Assembly: GCA_003220535.1 (NCBI GenBank)
Contig: QHSU01000054.1
Coordinates: forward strand, 248,001-312,000
Origin: Candidatus Rokuibacteriota bacterium
Lineage (GTDB): Bacteria; Methylomirabilota; Methylomirabilia; Rokubacteriales; CSP1-6
Reading direction: 5' to 3'
DNA length: 64,000 nt
In this document: piece by piece, positions 40,941 to 51,199 of the stretch
How the letters are laid out: each line of letters opens with the position of its first letter
Numbering within the stretch: the first letter of the stretch is position 1
Program-made: the position numbers and the translations under genes
The notes under the pieces: generated by a model
The model's input: only the letters and a program-made list of their open reading frames with translations
What the model was told of the DNA's origin: nothing
The model's database searches: none

Positions 40941-42122
40941 ATGCAGCGCAGCCGCGACCGTATTCTCACCACCCACGCCGGCAGCCTGCCACGTCCGAGC
41001 GACCTGCTCGAGATGATCCAGGCCAAGGCGACGGGTCGAGCCTACGATCAGGACGCGTACGCCACCCGGGTGCGGCGCGCGGTGCGGGAGATCGTCGCCA
41101 AGCAGGCCGAGCTCGGCCTGGACGTCGTGGACGACGGCGAGATGGGCAAGCCGGGCTTCATCCCCTACGTCAACGAGCGCCTGTCGGGCTTCGAGCCCAA
41201 CCGGGACGCGGCAGGAAGCCCGTGGAGCGGATCGCGAGAGGTGAGGGCCTTCCCCGAGTTCTACGAGTGGTTCGCGCGCGCGATGCCCAGTCCGGCCGTG
41301 AGGTCGTTGCACATGGTCTGCACCGGGCCCATCGCCTACACGGGCGACAAGCACGTGCAGGCGGACATCGAGAACCTCAAGGCCGCGCTCGCCGACACGA
41401 ACGCCGACGAGGCCTTCATTCCCTCGATCTCCCCGACGAGCGTCGAGGACTGGCAGAAGAACGCGTACTACAAGACCGACGAGGAGTACCTGTTCGCGAT
41501 CGCCGATGCCATGCACGAGGAGTACCGGGCGATCGTCGACGCCGGACTCCTCGTGCAGATCGACGATCCCCACCTGGCGACCCACTACGTGTCGCATCCG
41601 GAGCTGAGCGTCGATCAGGTGCGCCGGTGGGCGGAGGTGCGCGTGGAGGCGCTCAACCACGCCCTGCGGGGGCTGCCCCGGGACAAGGTGCGCTGGCACA
41701 CCTGCTACGGCATCAACATTGGTCCCCGCGTCCACGACCTCGAGCTCAAGCACTTCGTGGACGTCATGCTGAAGATCCGGGCCGGCGCCTACTCGTTCGA
41801 GGCGGCGAACCCGCGGCACGAGCACGAGTGGCGGGTGTGGGAGCACGTCACGCTGCCCGCGGGGGCCGTGCTGATTCCGGGCACCATCACGCAGTCGACC
41901 GTGCTCGTCGAGCACCCCGAGCTGGTGGCCGAGCGGATCGTGAGGTTCGCCAGCGTGGTCGGGCGCGAGAACGTCATCGCCGGCGCCGATTGCGGATTCG
42001 CCACGTTCGCGGGGTCGGTCGAGATCCACCCGAGCGTCGTCTGGGCCAAGTTCGACGCGCTGGTCGAAGGGGCTCGGATCGCGACGAAGCAGCTCTGGGG
42101 CCGCGAGCCCCTCGCGGGCTGA
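40941..42122 (+). CDS. MetE-like (cobalamin-independent methionine synthase II family) protein
   Basis: A 393-residue member of the same family as 283-1428 (RILTTHAGSLPRP opening). The zinc ligands are WHTCYG and ADCGFA. It is inside the importer operon, between the binding proteins and the permeases, with 8-base gaps on both sides. The thiol-methyl or thiol-alkyl chemistry of the family would therefore act on whatever the importer delivers, for example an alkylated amino acid or thioether; this is inference from context. A 20-residue insertion around RDAAGSPWSG distinguishes it from the 283-1428 paralogue. Confidence 0.85.
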   Translation: MQRSRDRILTTHAGSLPRPSDLLEMIQAKATGRAYDQDAYATRVRRAVREIVAKQAELGLDVVDDGEMGKPGFIPYVNERLSGFEPNRDAAGSPWSGSREVRAFPEFYEWFARAMPSPAVRSLHMVCTGPIAYTGDKHVQADIENLKAALADTNADEAFIPSISPTSVEDWQKNAYYKTDEEYLFAIADAMHEEYRAIVDAGLLVQIDDPHLATHYVSHPELSVDQVRRWAEVRVEALNHALRGLPRDKVRWHTCYGINIGPRVHDLELKHFVDVMLKIRAGAYSFEAANPRHEHEWRVWEHVTLPAGAVLIPGTITQSTVLVEHPELVAERIVRFASVVGRENVIAGADCGFATFAGSVEIHPSVVWAKFDALVEGARIATKQLWGREPLAG

Positions 42123-42130
42123 GAGCCGGC

Positions 42131-43051
42131 ATGCAGCGCTTCATCATCGGCCGCGTCATCCAGTCGATCGTCTCAATGTTCGTGGTGTCGGTCGTCGTCT
42201 TCGCGCTCGTGCGGCTCTCCGGTGACCCGATCCAGATCATGATGCCGGCGGAGGCGTCGAAGGCCGACATCGAGCTGGTGCGCGCTCACCTCGGCCTGGA
42301 TCGCCCGTGGACCGTGCAGTACTGGCGGTTCCTGACCCAGGCGCTCCAGGGGGATTTCGGTCGCTCGGTTCGCTTCCGCCGCCCGGCCCTCGACCTCGTC
42401 ACCGAGCGGTACGGGGCCACGCTCGAGCTCGGTGGCCTGGCCGTGTTCATCGTGATCGCCGTCGCGCTCCCGGTCGGCGTGTACTCCGCGGTCCGCCGTG
42501 GCAGCGCGCTCGACTACGCCGCCCGGGCCTTCGCCGCGCTCGGCCAGGCGGTGCCGCCCTTCTGGCTCGGGCTCGTCCTCGTGCTGATCTTCGGCGTCCT
42601 GCTCCATCTCCTGCCGACCTCCGGGCGCGGCACGCCGCTCCACGTGCTCCTGCCCGGGATCACGCTCGGCTGGTTCGCGGTCGCCGGGCTCATGCGGCTG
42701 ACGCGCTCGTCGATGCTCGACGTCCTCGGCAGCGAGTACGTCAAGCTCGCGCGCATCAAAGGACTGCCCGAGCGGCGCGTGATCTGGAAGCACGCCTTCA
42801 AGAACGCGGCGCTGCCGGTCGTGACCTTCGCCGCCCTCCTGTTCGTGGCGCTGCTGAACGGCTCGATCATCGTGGAGACCGTGTTCGGCTGGCCGGGGCT
42901 TGGCCTGCTCGTCATCGAGGCGGTCGACTCGCGGGACTATCCGATCGTGCAGACGGTCGTCCTGTTCCTGTCCGCGATGTACATCGGCGTCAACCTGCTG
43001 GTCGACATCCTCTACGCGTATCTGAATCCCAAGATCCGGTACTCGCAGTGA
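42131..43051 (+). CDS. peptide-type ABC transporter permease (DppB-like)
   Basis: A 306-residue DppB-type permease: MQRFIIGRVIQSIVSMFVVSVVVF as first helix, RLSGDPI, the coupling-loop LGSEYVKLARIKGLPERRV, and GWPGLGLLVIEAVDSRDYP near the end. The ATG at 42131 is 8 bases after the MetE-like stop. It forms the channel with the next gene. Confidence 0.93.
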   Translation: MQRFIIGRVIQSIVSMFVVSVVVFALVRLSGDPIQIMMPAEASKADIELVRAHLGLDRPWTVQYWRFLTQALQGDFGRSVRFRRPALDLVTERYGATLELGGLAVFIVIAVALPVGVYSAVRRGSALDYAARAFAALGQAVPPFWLGLVLVLIFGVLLHLLPTSGRGTPLHVLLPGITLGWFAVAGLMRLTRSSMLDVLGSEYVKLARIKGLPERRVIWKHAFKNAALPVVTFAALLFVALLNGSIIVETVFGWPGLGLLVIEAVDSRDYPIVQTVVLFLSAMYIGVNLLVDILYAYLNPKIRYSQ

Positions 43052-43932
43052 CGGACGGGTCGGTCGCCGCCACCGACTCCGCGGTCCTCGCGCGGCAGAC
43101 GCGAGAGCGGCGGTGGCCGCCCGCAGTGCCCCTGACGATCGTCACGGCGCTCGTACTCTGCGCGGCCCTGGCGCCGGTGCTGGCTCCACATTCGCCGGTG
43201 GAGGGCTCCCTCGGCGAGCGGCTGGCGCCGCCGATCGGTCTGGAGGGCGCCAAGCCCGGCCACCTGCTCGGCACCGACCGCCACGGCCGGGACACGCTGA
43301 GCCGTCTGCTCTACGGCGCGCGGATCTCGCTGGCGGTGTCGGTCGTCGGGATCACGCTCACCGGCGCGGCCGGAAGCCTCGTCGGCCTGCTGGCCGGGTT
43401 CTTCGGCGGCTGGACCGATACGCTGCTCATGCGACTGGCCGACATCTCGCTCTCGCTCCCCGGCATCCTGATCGCGGTGCTCTTGTCGGTGGTCTTCGAG
43501 CCATCGTTCACGAACGTGATCATCGTCGTGGTCTTTCTCTTGTGGCCGAGCTACGCGCGGCTCACGCGCGGGGAGACGCTCGGCCTCAAGCAGCAGGAGT
43601 TCGTGGCCCTGGCGCGGATCGCCGACTGCTCGAGTCCGAGGATCATGTTCCGTCACATCGTGCCGAATCTGGCGCCGTCGATCCTCGTCCTGGCCACCTT
43701 GCACGTCGGCTACGTCATCGTGCTCGAGGCGGCGCTCTCGTTTCTGGGTGTGGGGATCCCGCCGCCGACGCCGTCGTGGGGCGTGATGGTGGCCGATGGG
43801 CGGGGGTTGATCGAGCAGGCGTGGTGGGTCTCGATCCTCCCGGGCATCGCCATCCTGGTCACGGTGCTCTCGCTGAACATCCTGGGTGACTGGGTGCGCG
43901 ACCGGCTCGACCCGAAGCTCCGTCAGGTCTGA
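43048..43932 (+). CDS. peptide-type ABC transporter permease (DppC-like)
   Basis: A 294-residue DppC-type permease. Its GTG overlaps the preceding stop (GTGA). It has HLLGTDRHGRDTLSRLLYGARIS, the coupling segment QQEFVALARIADCSS and SFLGVGIPPPTPSWGVMV. The stop is followed within 3 bases by copy C of the 47-bp repeat. Confidence 0.93.
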   Translation: MTDGSVAATDSAVLARQTRERRWPPAVPLTIVTALVLCAALAPVLAPHSPVEGSLGERLAPPIGLEGAKPGHLLGTDRHGRDTLSRLLYGARISLAVSVVGITLTGAAGSLVGLLAGFFGGWTDTLLMRLADISLSLPGILIAVLLSVVFEPSFTNVIIVVVFLLWPSYARLTRGETLGLKQQEFVALARIADCSSPRIMFRHIVPNLAPSILVLATLHVGYVIVLEAALSFLGVGIPPPTPSWGVMVADGRGLIEQAWWVSILPGIAILVTVLSLNILGDWVRDRLDPKLRQV

Positions 43933-43935
43933 GTT

Positions 43936-44048
43936 GTGCGCGTTGCAGGCCGTCGCGGGGCGTAGTGCGAGCCGCAGGTCCGCCCCAAGGGCTGGGGCCC
44001 CCAGGCCCGAGGCGAGCGACCCGAAAAGCCCCGCTGGCCGAGGCGCGG
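43936..44048 (+). repeat. 47-bp dispersed repeat, copy C, split by an insertion
   Basis: The first half (43936-43960) and second half (44028-44048) match copies A and B. Between them lie 67 bases with a further GC hairpin (GGGCTGGGGCCCCCAGGCCC region). The element ends 20 bases before the amidohydrolase ATG, in the same place relative to the next gene as copy A. Confidence 0.7.
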
Positions 44049-44068
44049 CTATAAGAGAGGAGGCCGAC

Positions 44069-45181
44069 ATGGCCGAGTACAAGCTCATCTCTGCGGATTC
44101 TCACGTGAGCGAGCCGACTGACCTGTGGGTGGAACGCGTGGACAAGCGCTACCGCGATCGGGCGCCCCGCCTGGCGGTGAATCCCGCTGGTCGCGAAGGC
44201 GCCTACTTCCTCTATGAAGGCCACGCGCCCCATCCCATCGGGATCGGTCTGGCGGCGGGCAAGAGCCCGAAGGAGCTCGCGGAGTTTCTCACCAAGGGCA
44301 CCTACGGTGATGCGCGGCCCGGGGGTTGGGACCCGGCCGAGCGCCTGAAGGACAACGAGCTCGATGGCGTGGAAGCGGACGTGCTCTACACGACGCTCGG
44401 CTTCCGCATCTTCTGGCTCAAGGACGTGGGGCTCCAGCAAGACTGCTTCCGGGTCTACAACGACTGGCTGGCGGCGTACTGCAGCTACGCGCCCAGACGC
44501 ATGGCGGGGCTGGCCATGATCTCACTGTACGACCCCAAGGCCGGCGCGCAGGAGCTCGTCCGCTGCGTCAAGGCCGGCCTGAAGGGCGCGATGATCTGGT
44601 GCTCGCCGCCGACCGATCAGCCCTACAGCTCGGAAGTCTACGATCCCTTCTGGGCCGCGGCCCAGGAGCTGCGCGTACCCATCAGCCTGCACGCCATCAC
44701 CGGAATGGGGCGGGAGAGCCAGTGGGAATTCAGCGAGCGCTACATGCGGGCTACGGTCCTGTCCCACGAGGTCGAGCGCTCCTTCAGCGTGCTCATCTTC
44801 TCCGGCGTCCTCGATCGCTTCCCGAACCTGCAGATCGTGTCGGCCGAGAACAATTGCGGCTGGCTTCCCTATTATCTGCAGCGGATGGACCGCGCCTTCG
44901 AGCGCGGGCGCTACGCCGCCGGGTTCACCCTGAAGCTGAAGCCCAGCGAGTACTTCCAGCGCCAGATGTACTGCACTTACATCGACGACTACGTCGGCGT
45001 CGCCAACCGCCACTTCATCGGGGTCGACAAGCTCATGTGGTCGTCCGACTACCCGCACCAGGCCTCGTCGTGGCCCCATTCACAGGAGGTCGTGGCTCGC
45101 GACTTCAAGGACGCCAGTCCGGACGACCGCTTCAAGATCACCCGCGGCAATGTCGCCAGGCTCTATGGGTTCGAGCTCTAG
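44069..45181 (+). CDS. amidohydrolase family protein (Amidohydro_2)
   Basis: A 370-residue metal-dependent TIM-barrel hydrolase. The first metal site DSH is in ISADSHVSEP, a His follows in ISLHAITG, and the C-terminal metal Asp is in WSSDYPHQASSWP. This order is that of the Amidohydro_2 group (decarboxylases and hydrolases of aromatic acids or amides). The gene lies in the importer operon between the permease and the fused ATPase; the stop is 11 bases before the ATPase start. The ribosome site is AGGAGG at 44058-44063. Confidence 0.88.
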   Translation: MAEYKLISADSHVSEPTDLWVERVDKRYRDRAPRLAVNPAGREGAYFLYEGHAPHPIGIGLAAGKSPKELAEFLTKGTYGDARPGGWDPAERLKDNELDGVEADVLYTTLGFRIFWLKDVGLQQDCFRVYNDWLAAYCSYAPRRMAGLAMISLYDPKAGAQELVRCVKAGLKGAMIWCSPPTDQPYSSEVYDPFWAAAQELRVPISLHAITGMGRESQWEFSERYMRATVLSHEVERSFSVLIFSGVLDRFPNLQIVSAENNCGWLPYYLQRMDRAFERGRYAAGFTLKLKPSEYFQRQMYCTYIDDYVGVANRHFIGVDKLMWSSDYPHQASSWPHSQEVVARDFKDASPDDRFKITRGNVARLYGFEL

Positions 45182-45192
45182 GATCGTCCGGG

Positions 45193-47205
<2,013 letters not shown>

Positions 47206-47218
47206 AGGGGCGAACACA

Positions 47219-48430
47219 TCATCCTGCGCCGACCGAGGTGCGCCGCGGCGCGTCGGCGACCCAGGCCGAGGGAACGTCGAGATAGGAACGATCGAGCTCG
47301 GCGACGGACGCGCAGCCCAGGAGCTTGAGGATTCGAACGAGATCGGCGCGCAGGATCTGAATGGCCCGCGCGACGCCGGCTTCGCCGCCGGCGCCGAGCC
47401 CGTAGGCATAGGCGCGACCCGCCAGGACCGCCCTGGCGCCGAGGCACAGCGCCTTGGCGATGTCACTGCCCCGGCGGATGCCCCCGTCGAGCAGGATCTC
47501 GGCCTGTCCGTTCGCCGCGGTGACGACTTCCGGCAGGGCGCGCAGGGTGGCGGAGACTCCGTCGAGCTGGCGGCCGCCGTGGTTGGAGACCACGATCGCG
47601 CCGGCGCCCTCATCGAGGGCCCGGCGCGCGTCGTCTCCAGTGAGAACGCCCTTGATGACGAGGGGGCCCTTCCAGACTTCCCGTATCCAGCGGAGATCCG
47701 GCCAGGAGGCTGTCGACTGCTCCAGCGCGGCCGCGACGTCCGCGTACGCCATCGGCCCCTCGCCGGGAAGCACGACGTTGGGGAACGCCATCAGGCCCCC
47801 GTCGGACAAGAACCCGGCGAGCCAGCGGGGCCGCGCGAGGAACTGCGGCAGAAAGGGGAGCATCGTCCAGGGGTGGCCGCTCAAGAGCTCCTTGGTGCCG
47901 TTTCGGACGTCACGCTCGCGAAGCCCCGATACCGCGGTGTCGATCGTGACGACGAGCGCCGAGAAGCCCGCGGTTCGGGCCCGTTCGATGGCGGCGGTGC
48001 CGACATCGCGGCCGCCGACCAGGTAGAGCTGATACCAGACGGGTCCGCTCGACGCGGCCTTGACGTCTTCCAGCCTGCACCCGGACAGGGTCGACAGCAC
48101 GTACGCCGTCCCGGCGGCGCCGGCGGCGTGCGCGGCCGCTTCTTCCCCGCGCGGATAGAACATGCGACTGCTGCCGACCGGCCCGAGCAGCAGCGGAAGC
48201 TCCAGGCGGCTTCCCAGGACCGACACGCGCAGATCACACCGGGGGATCGCGACGGCGTTGCGAGGACGAAAGGTCACGTCGTCGAAGACCCGGCAGTTCT
48301 CCCGTAACGTGAGCTCGGCGTCGGCGCCGCCGTCGATGTAGTCGAACACTGCTCTCGGCAGGCGGCGCTTGGCCAGGCGCCGGAGATCGGCGATGTTGAG
48401 AACGCGAGGAGAGTCGACCGCTCGCGACAT
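47219..48430 (-). CDS. alpha-hydroxy-acid oxidizing protein (FMN-dependent)
   Basis: A 403-residue FMN-dependent alpha-hydroxy-acid dehydrogenase/oxidase. The N-terminal FDYIDGGAD, the YQLYLVGGRD segment, the lysine in PLVIKGVL and the catalytic SNHGGRQLD are all present. Candidates are lactate, mandelate or glycolate oxidation. No membrane anchor is apparent, so electrons could go to oxygen or a quinone route. Convergent to the fused ATPase; 13 bases between stops. Confidence 0.9.
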   Translation of the reverse strand: MSRAVDSPRVLNIADLRRLAKRRLPRAVFDYIDGGADAELTLRENCRVFDDVTFRPRNAVAIPRCDLRVSVLGSRLELPLLLGPVGSSRMFYPRGEEAAAHAAGAAGTAYVLSTLSGCRLEDVKAASSGPVWYQLYLVGGRDVGTAAIERARTAGFSALVVTIDTAVSGLRERDVRNGTKELLSGHPWTMLPFLPQFLARPRWLAGFLSDGGLMAFPNVVLPGEGPMAYADVAAALEQSTASWPDLRWIREVWKGPLVIKGVLTGDDARRALDEGAGAIVVSNHGGRQLDGVSATLRALPEVVTAANGQAEILLDGGIRRGSDIAKALCLGARAVLAGRAYAYGLGAGGEAGVARAIQILRADLVRILKLLGCASVAELDRSYLDVPSAWVADAPRRTSVGAG

Positions 48431-48498
48431 GGGGAACGTGGCGTGATTCTACCGCACGCTCAGATCCCGAAGAGATATCGCGACCACCTCGCCAGCAG

Positions 48499-48708
48499 CT
48501 AGACGAGCAAGGCCAGCAGCACGGCCACGAGGCCGCCTCCGACCAGGACCAGTCGCCGGTAGAGATGGCCCATCTGTTCCTGTCGAGCGACGGCGCGTTG
48601 CTGCAGCGCGAGCGAGCGTTCCGCCACGCGCCGATACTCGGCCAGATGCTCGCGCTGAGCATCGCGGATATCGCGCAAGAGCTGCCTGATCTCCTCCTCA
48701 CTGTCCAT
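48499..48708 (-). CDS. small membrane protein, function unknown
   Basis: A 69-residue protein with an acidic/basic heptad-rich helix (EEEIRQLLRDIRDAQREHL, likely a coiled coil) over about the first 45 residues and a C-terminal membrane helix (LVLVGGGLVAVLLALLV). It starts at an ATG at 48708, overlapping by 11 bases the end of the CoxL-like gene as read. I do not recognise it; small tail-anchored coiled-coil proteins of this form are common. Confidence 0.55.
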   Translation of the reverse strand: MDSEEEIRQLLRDIRDAQREHLAEYRRVAERSLALQQRAVARQEQMGHLYRRLVLVGGGLVAVLLALLV

Positions 48709-51034
48709 TGATCGAATCCTGTTCCGATGCCGCCCGAATGGTGAGGCGGCCTAACGACCGAGCGTGTCCGAGCGCGGAGACCGAGCGGCCAGGAAGACAC
48801 GCGCCGGCGTCAAGGGCAGCGCCGTGATCGACAGATCGCCGGGGGGTGAACGCGTCGCACACGGCGTTGGCGGTGGCGGCACCCAGGCCGGGATTGCCGC
48901 ACTCTCCGAGACCGCGCAGGCCGAGCGGGTTCGTCGTCGCCCGTACCTCTTGATAGAAGCCGTCCACGGGCGGGATGTCGGCCGCCGTGGGCAGCGCGTA
49001 GTCCATCAGCGTCGAGGACAGGAGCTGCCCGTCCGCGTCGTACGCGAGGCTCTCGTGCAACGTGTTGCCGATGCCGAAGGCGACGCCGCCCACGAGCTGG
49101 CCGTCGACCAGCGCCGGGTTCACGGCACGGCCGACGTCGGCGCCGACCACGACTCGGCGCAGGGTGACGGCGCCGGTCTCGGGATCGACGTCGACCACCA
49201 CGGCCGCCGCGCAGCCCGCGTAGGTCACCTTCGCCACCTCGAACGAGGCGCCGGCGGCAAGGCGCCGCTCGCGCGCCAGCTCGGCAAGGGTGACGCGCTG
49301 GCCCCGAGCCTCCAGGGCGCCGTGCGCGTACGTGACGTCGCCCTCGGGCACGCCCCAGCGCTCGGCTGCGCGCTGCCGCGCCTCGGCGACCAGCTTCGCC
49401 GCCGCGAGATGCGCGGCATTGCCGGCGGTGACGGTGCCGCGCGAGCCATAGGTGCCCACACCGCTTTCGACGGCGGCGGTGTCGGCGTGGCGCACGTTGA
49501 ACCGCACGGTCGGAATGCCGAGCGCCTCGCCCAGGATCTGCGCCAGCACGGTCTCGAGCCCCGGGCCCATGGACGAAGCGCCCGTGTCGACGACGAAGGT
49601 TCCGTCGGGGCGCGCCTCCACCTGCGTGGTTTCGAAGGGGCCGAGGCCCGTCTTCTCGACGTAGACCGCGAGCCCGATCCCGCGGCGTGGGCCCGACGGC
49701 CGCGCGTTCACCGCAGCCTGCTCGGCGCGCGCCCGGGCGTAGTCCAGACGGCGCAAGAGCTCGTCGAAGAGGGCCGGGAAGTCGCCGGAGTCGTAGACGG
49801 TGCTGGCGCCGAGCGACTTCGTGCCACAGTCGTAGGGCATCTCGTCCGGGCGGATCAGGTTGCGGCGGCGCAGGTCTGCAGGATCGATTCGAAGACGCGC
49901 GGCGGCCCGGTCCAAGAGGCGCTCGCGGACGAAGTTGCACTCCGGGCGCCCGGGCGAGCGCAAGGTACCCGCGGGCGTCTTGTTGGTCACGACCGACCAG
50001 AGGTCACAGGCGTAGTTCGGCACGCGGTAGGGGCCGGGGAGCAGCGCGGCGCCAAACTCCGCGGGGACGAGCGCCGCCGTGCGCACGTAGGCGCCGATGT
50101 CGGCGTGGATCACCGTACGCATGCCGAGAATGCGGCCGGCGGCGTCGAAACCGATCTCGATCTCGTAGGCGACCTCGCGCGCGTGATTGGCCGCCATGAG
50201 ATTCTCGCGCCGGCTCTCGATCCACTTCACGGGGCGGCCGAGCTTCATGGCGGCGAGCGGCACCAGGATATCCTCGGGGTAGAGCTCGCCGCGCACCCCG
50301 AAGCCGCCCCCCACGTCCACCTCGGTGAGACGGAGGGCGCCGAGCGGGATGCCGAAGATCGGCGCCAGGATCGTCCGATTGATGTGGATGCACTTGGTGG
50401 AGCCGATCAGGTGCAGCTCGCCGCCCCGCGGGTCCGGCGGCAGGGCCACGAGCCCGCGCGTCTCCAGCGCGGCCGCCGTCTGCCGGGGATAGGTGAAGCG
50501 CTCGCGAAGCACCAGCGCGGCCCCGGCGAGCGCCTGGTCGGCGTCGCCCACGCGCATCGTGATCGTTGCGACGTTGTTGGAATCGGTCTCCGAAAAGAGC
50601 CGCGCGGCGCCGGGCCCGAGCGCCTCCGTCGTAGAGGCGCACGCGGGCAGGGGCTGATAGACGACGTCGATCTGGTCGAGCGCATCGCGGGCGACGTACG
50701 GGTCGTCGGCGACGACCAGCGCCACGGGCTCGCCCACGAAGCGGACGACGTCGCGTGCGATGGCGGGTTGCAGGTAGCAGTCGGTGCCCTTGGGGGCGGG
50801 GACGCGGTTGGGAATGATCGCGATCGCCGGGACGTCGGCGGCGGTCAGCACGGCGTGGACGCCGCGCAGGTCGCGAGCGCGCTTGGCGTCGATCGACACG
50901 AGCCGCGCGTGAGCGTGGGGCGAGCGAAGGACCGCGGCGTGCAGCAGACCCGGCACGCGCACATCGTCGACGAACCGGCCTGCGCCGGACACGAACCGCT
51001 CGCCGCCGAGCCGGAGATGAGCCTCGCCGATCAT
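48698..51034 (-). CDS. xanthine dehydrogenase/CoxL family large subunit, frameshifted at the C-terminus
   Basis: As read, 778 residues. It opens like other large subunits (GGERFVSGAGRFVDDV), has DVGGGFGVRGELYPED and GLRGLGECGNPG with the catalytic Glu, and a second-site RSPGRPE loop in place of the CoxL AYRCSFR. After AVCDAFTP the frame leaves the family sequence. One base fewer in the G6 run at 48841-48846 restores a canonical tail (GDLSITALPLTPARVF) and a stop at 48751. A homopolymer error or slippage is likely. As in the 26321 gene, no small subunits are next to it. The CocE-like gene at 51200 is divergent. Confidence 0.88.
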   Translation of the reverse strand: MIGEAHLRLGGERFVSGAGRFVDDVRVPGLLHAAVLRSPHAHARLVSIDAKRARDLRGVHAVLTAADVPAIAIIPNRVPAPKGTDCYLQPAIARDVVRFVGEPVALVVADDPYVARDALDQIDVVYQPLPACASTTEALGPGAARLFSETDSNNVATITMRVGDADQALAGAALVLRERFTYPRQTAAALETRGLVALPPDPRGGELHLIGSTKCIHINRTILAPIFGIPLGALRLTEVDVGGGFGVRGELYPEDILVPLAAMKLGRPVKWIESRRENLMAANHAREVAYEIEIGFDAAGRILGMRTVIHADIGAYVRTAALVPAEFGAALLPGPYRVPNYACDLWSVVTNKTPAGTLRSPGRPECNFVRERLLDRAAARLRIDPADLRRRNLIRPDEMPYDCGTKSLGASTVYDSGDFPALFDELLRRLDYARARAEQAAVNARPSGPRRGIGLAVYVEKTGLGPFETTQVEARPDGTFVVDTGASSMGPGLETVLAQILGEALGIPTVRFNVRHADTAAVESGVGTYGSRGTVTAGNAAHLAAAKLVAEARQRAAERWGVPEGDVTYAHGALEARGQRVTLAELARERRLAAGASFEVAKVTYAGCAAAVVVDVDPETGAVTLRRVVVGADVGRAVNPALVDGQLVGGVAFGIGNTLHESLAYDADGQLLSSTLMDYALPTAADIPPVDGFYQEVRATTNPLGLRGLGECGNPGLGAATANAVCDAFTPRRSVDHGAALDAGACLPGRSVSALGHARSLGRLTIRAASEQDSINGQ

Positions 51035-51199
51035 CGCGACATCCTAGCACCCCTCGGCCTTCGCGTCCGCGCCGCCGCCTGTGGGCCGGGTGCCCCGGAA
51101 CATGGCACCGTCGGACACCGCGTGGTAGCTTAGCCCCTCGAAGTATCAGCGGAGTCAGAGACCCGGCTCGAGAGCGCTGAGCGCATGAGGAGAATCACG

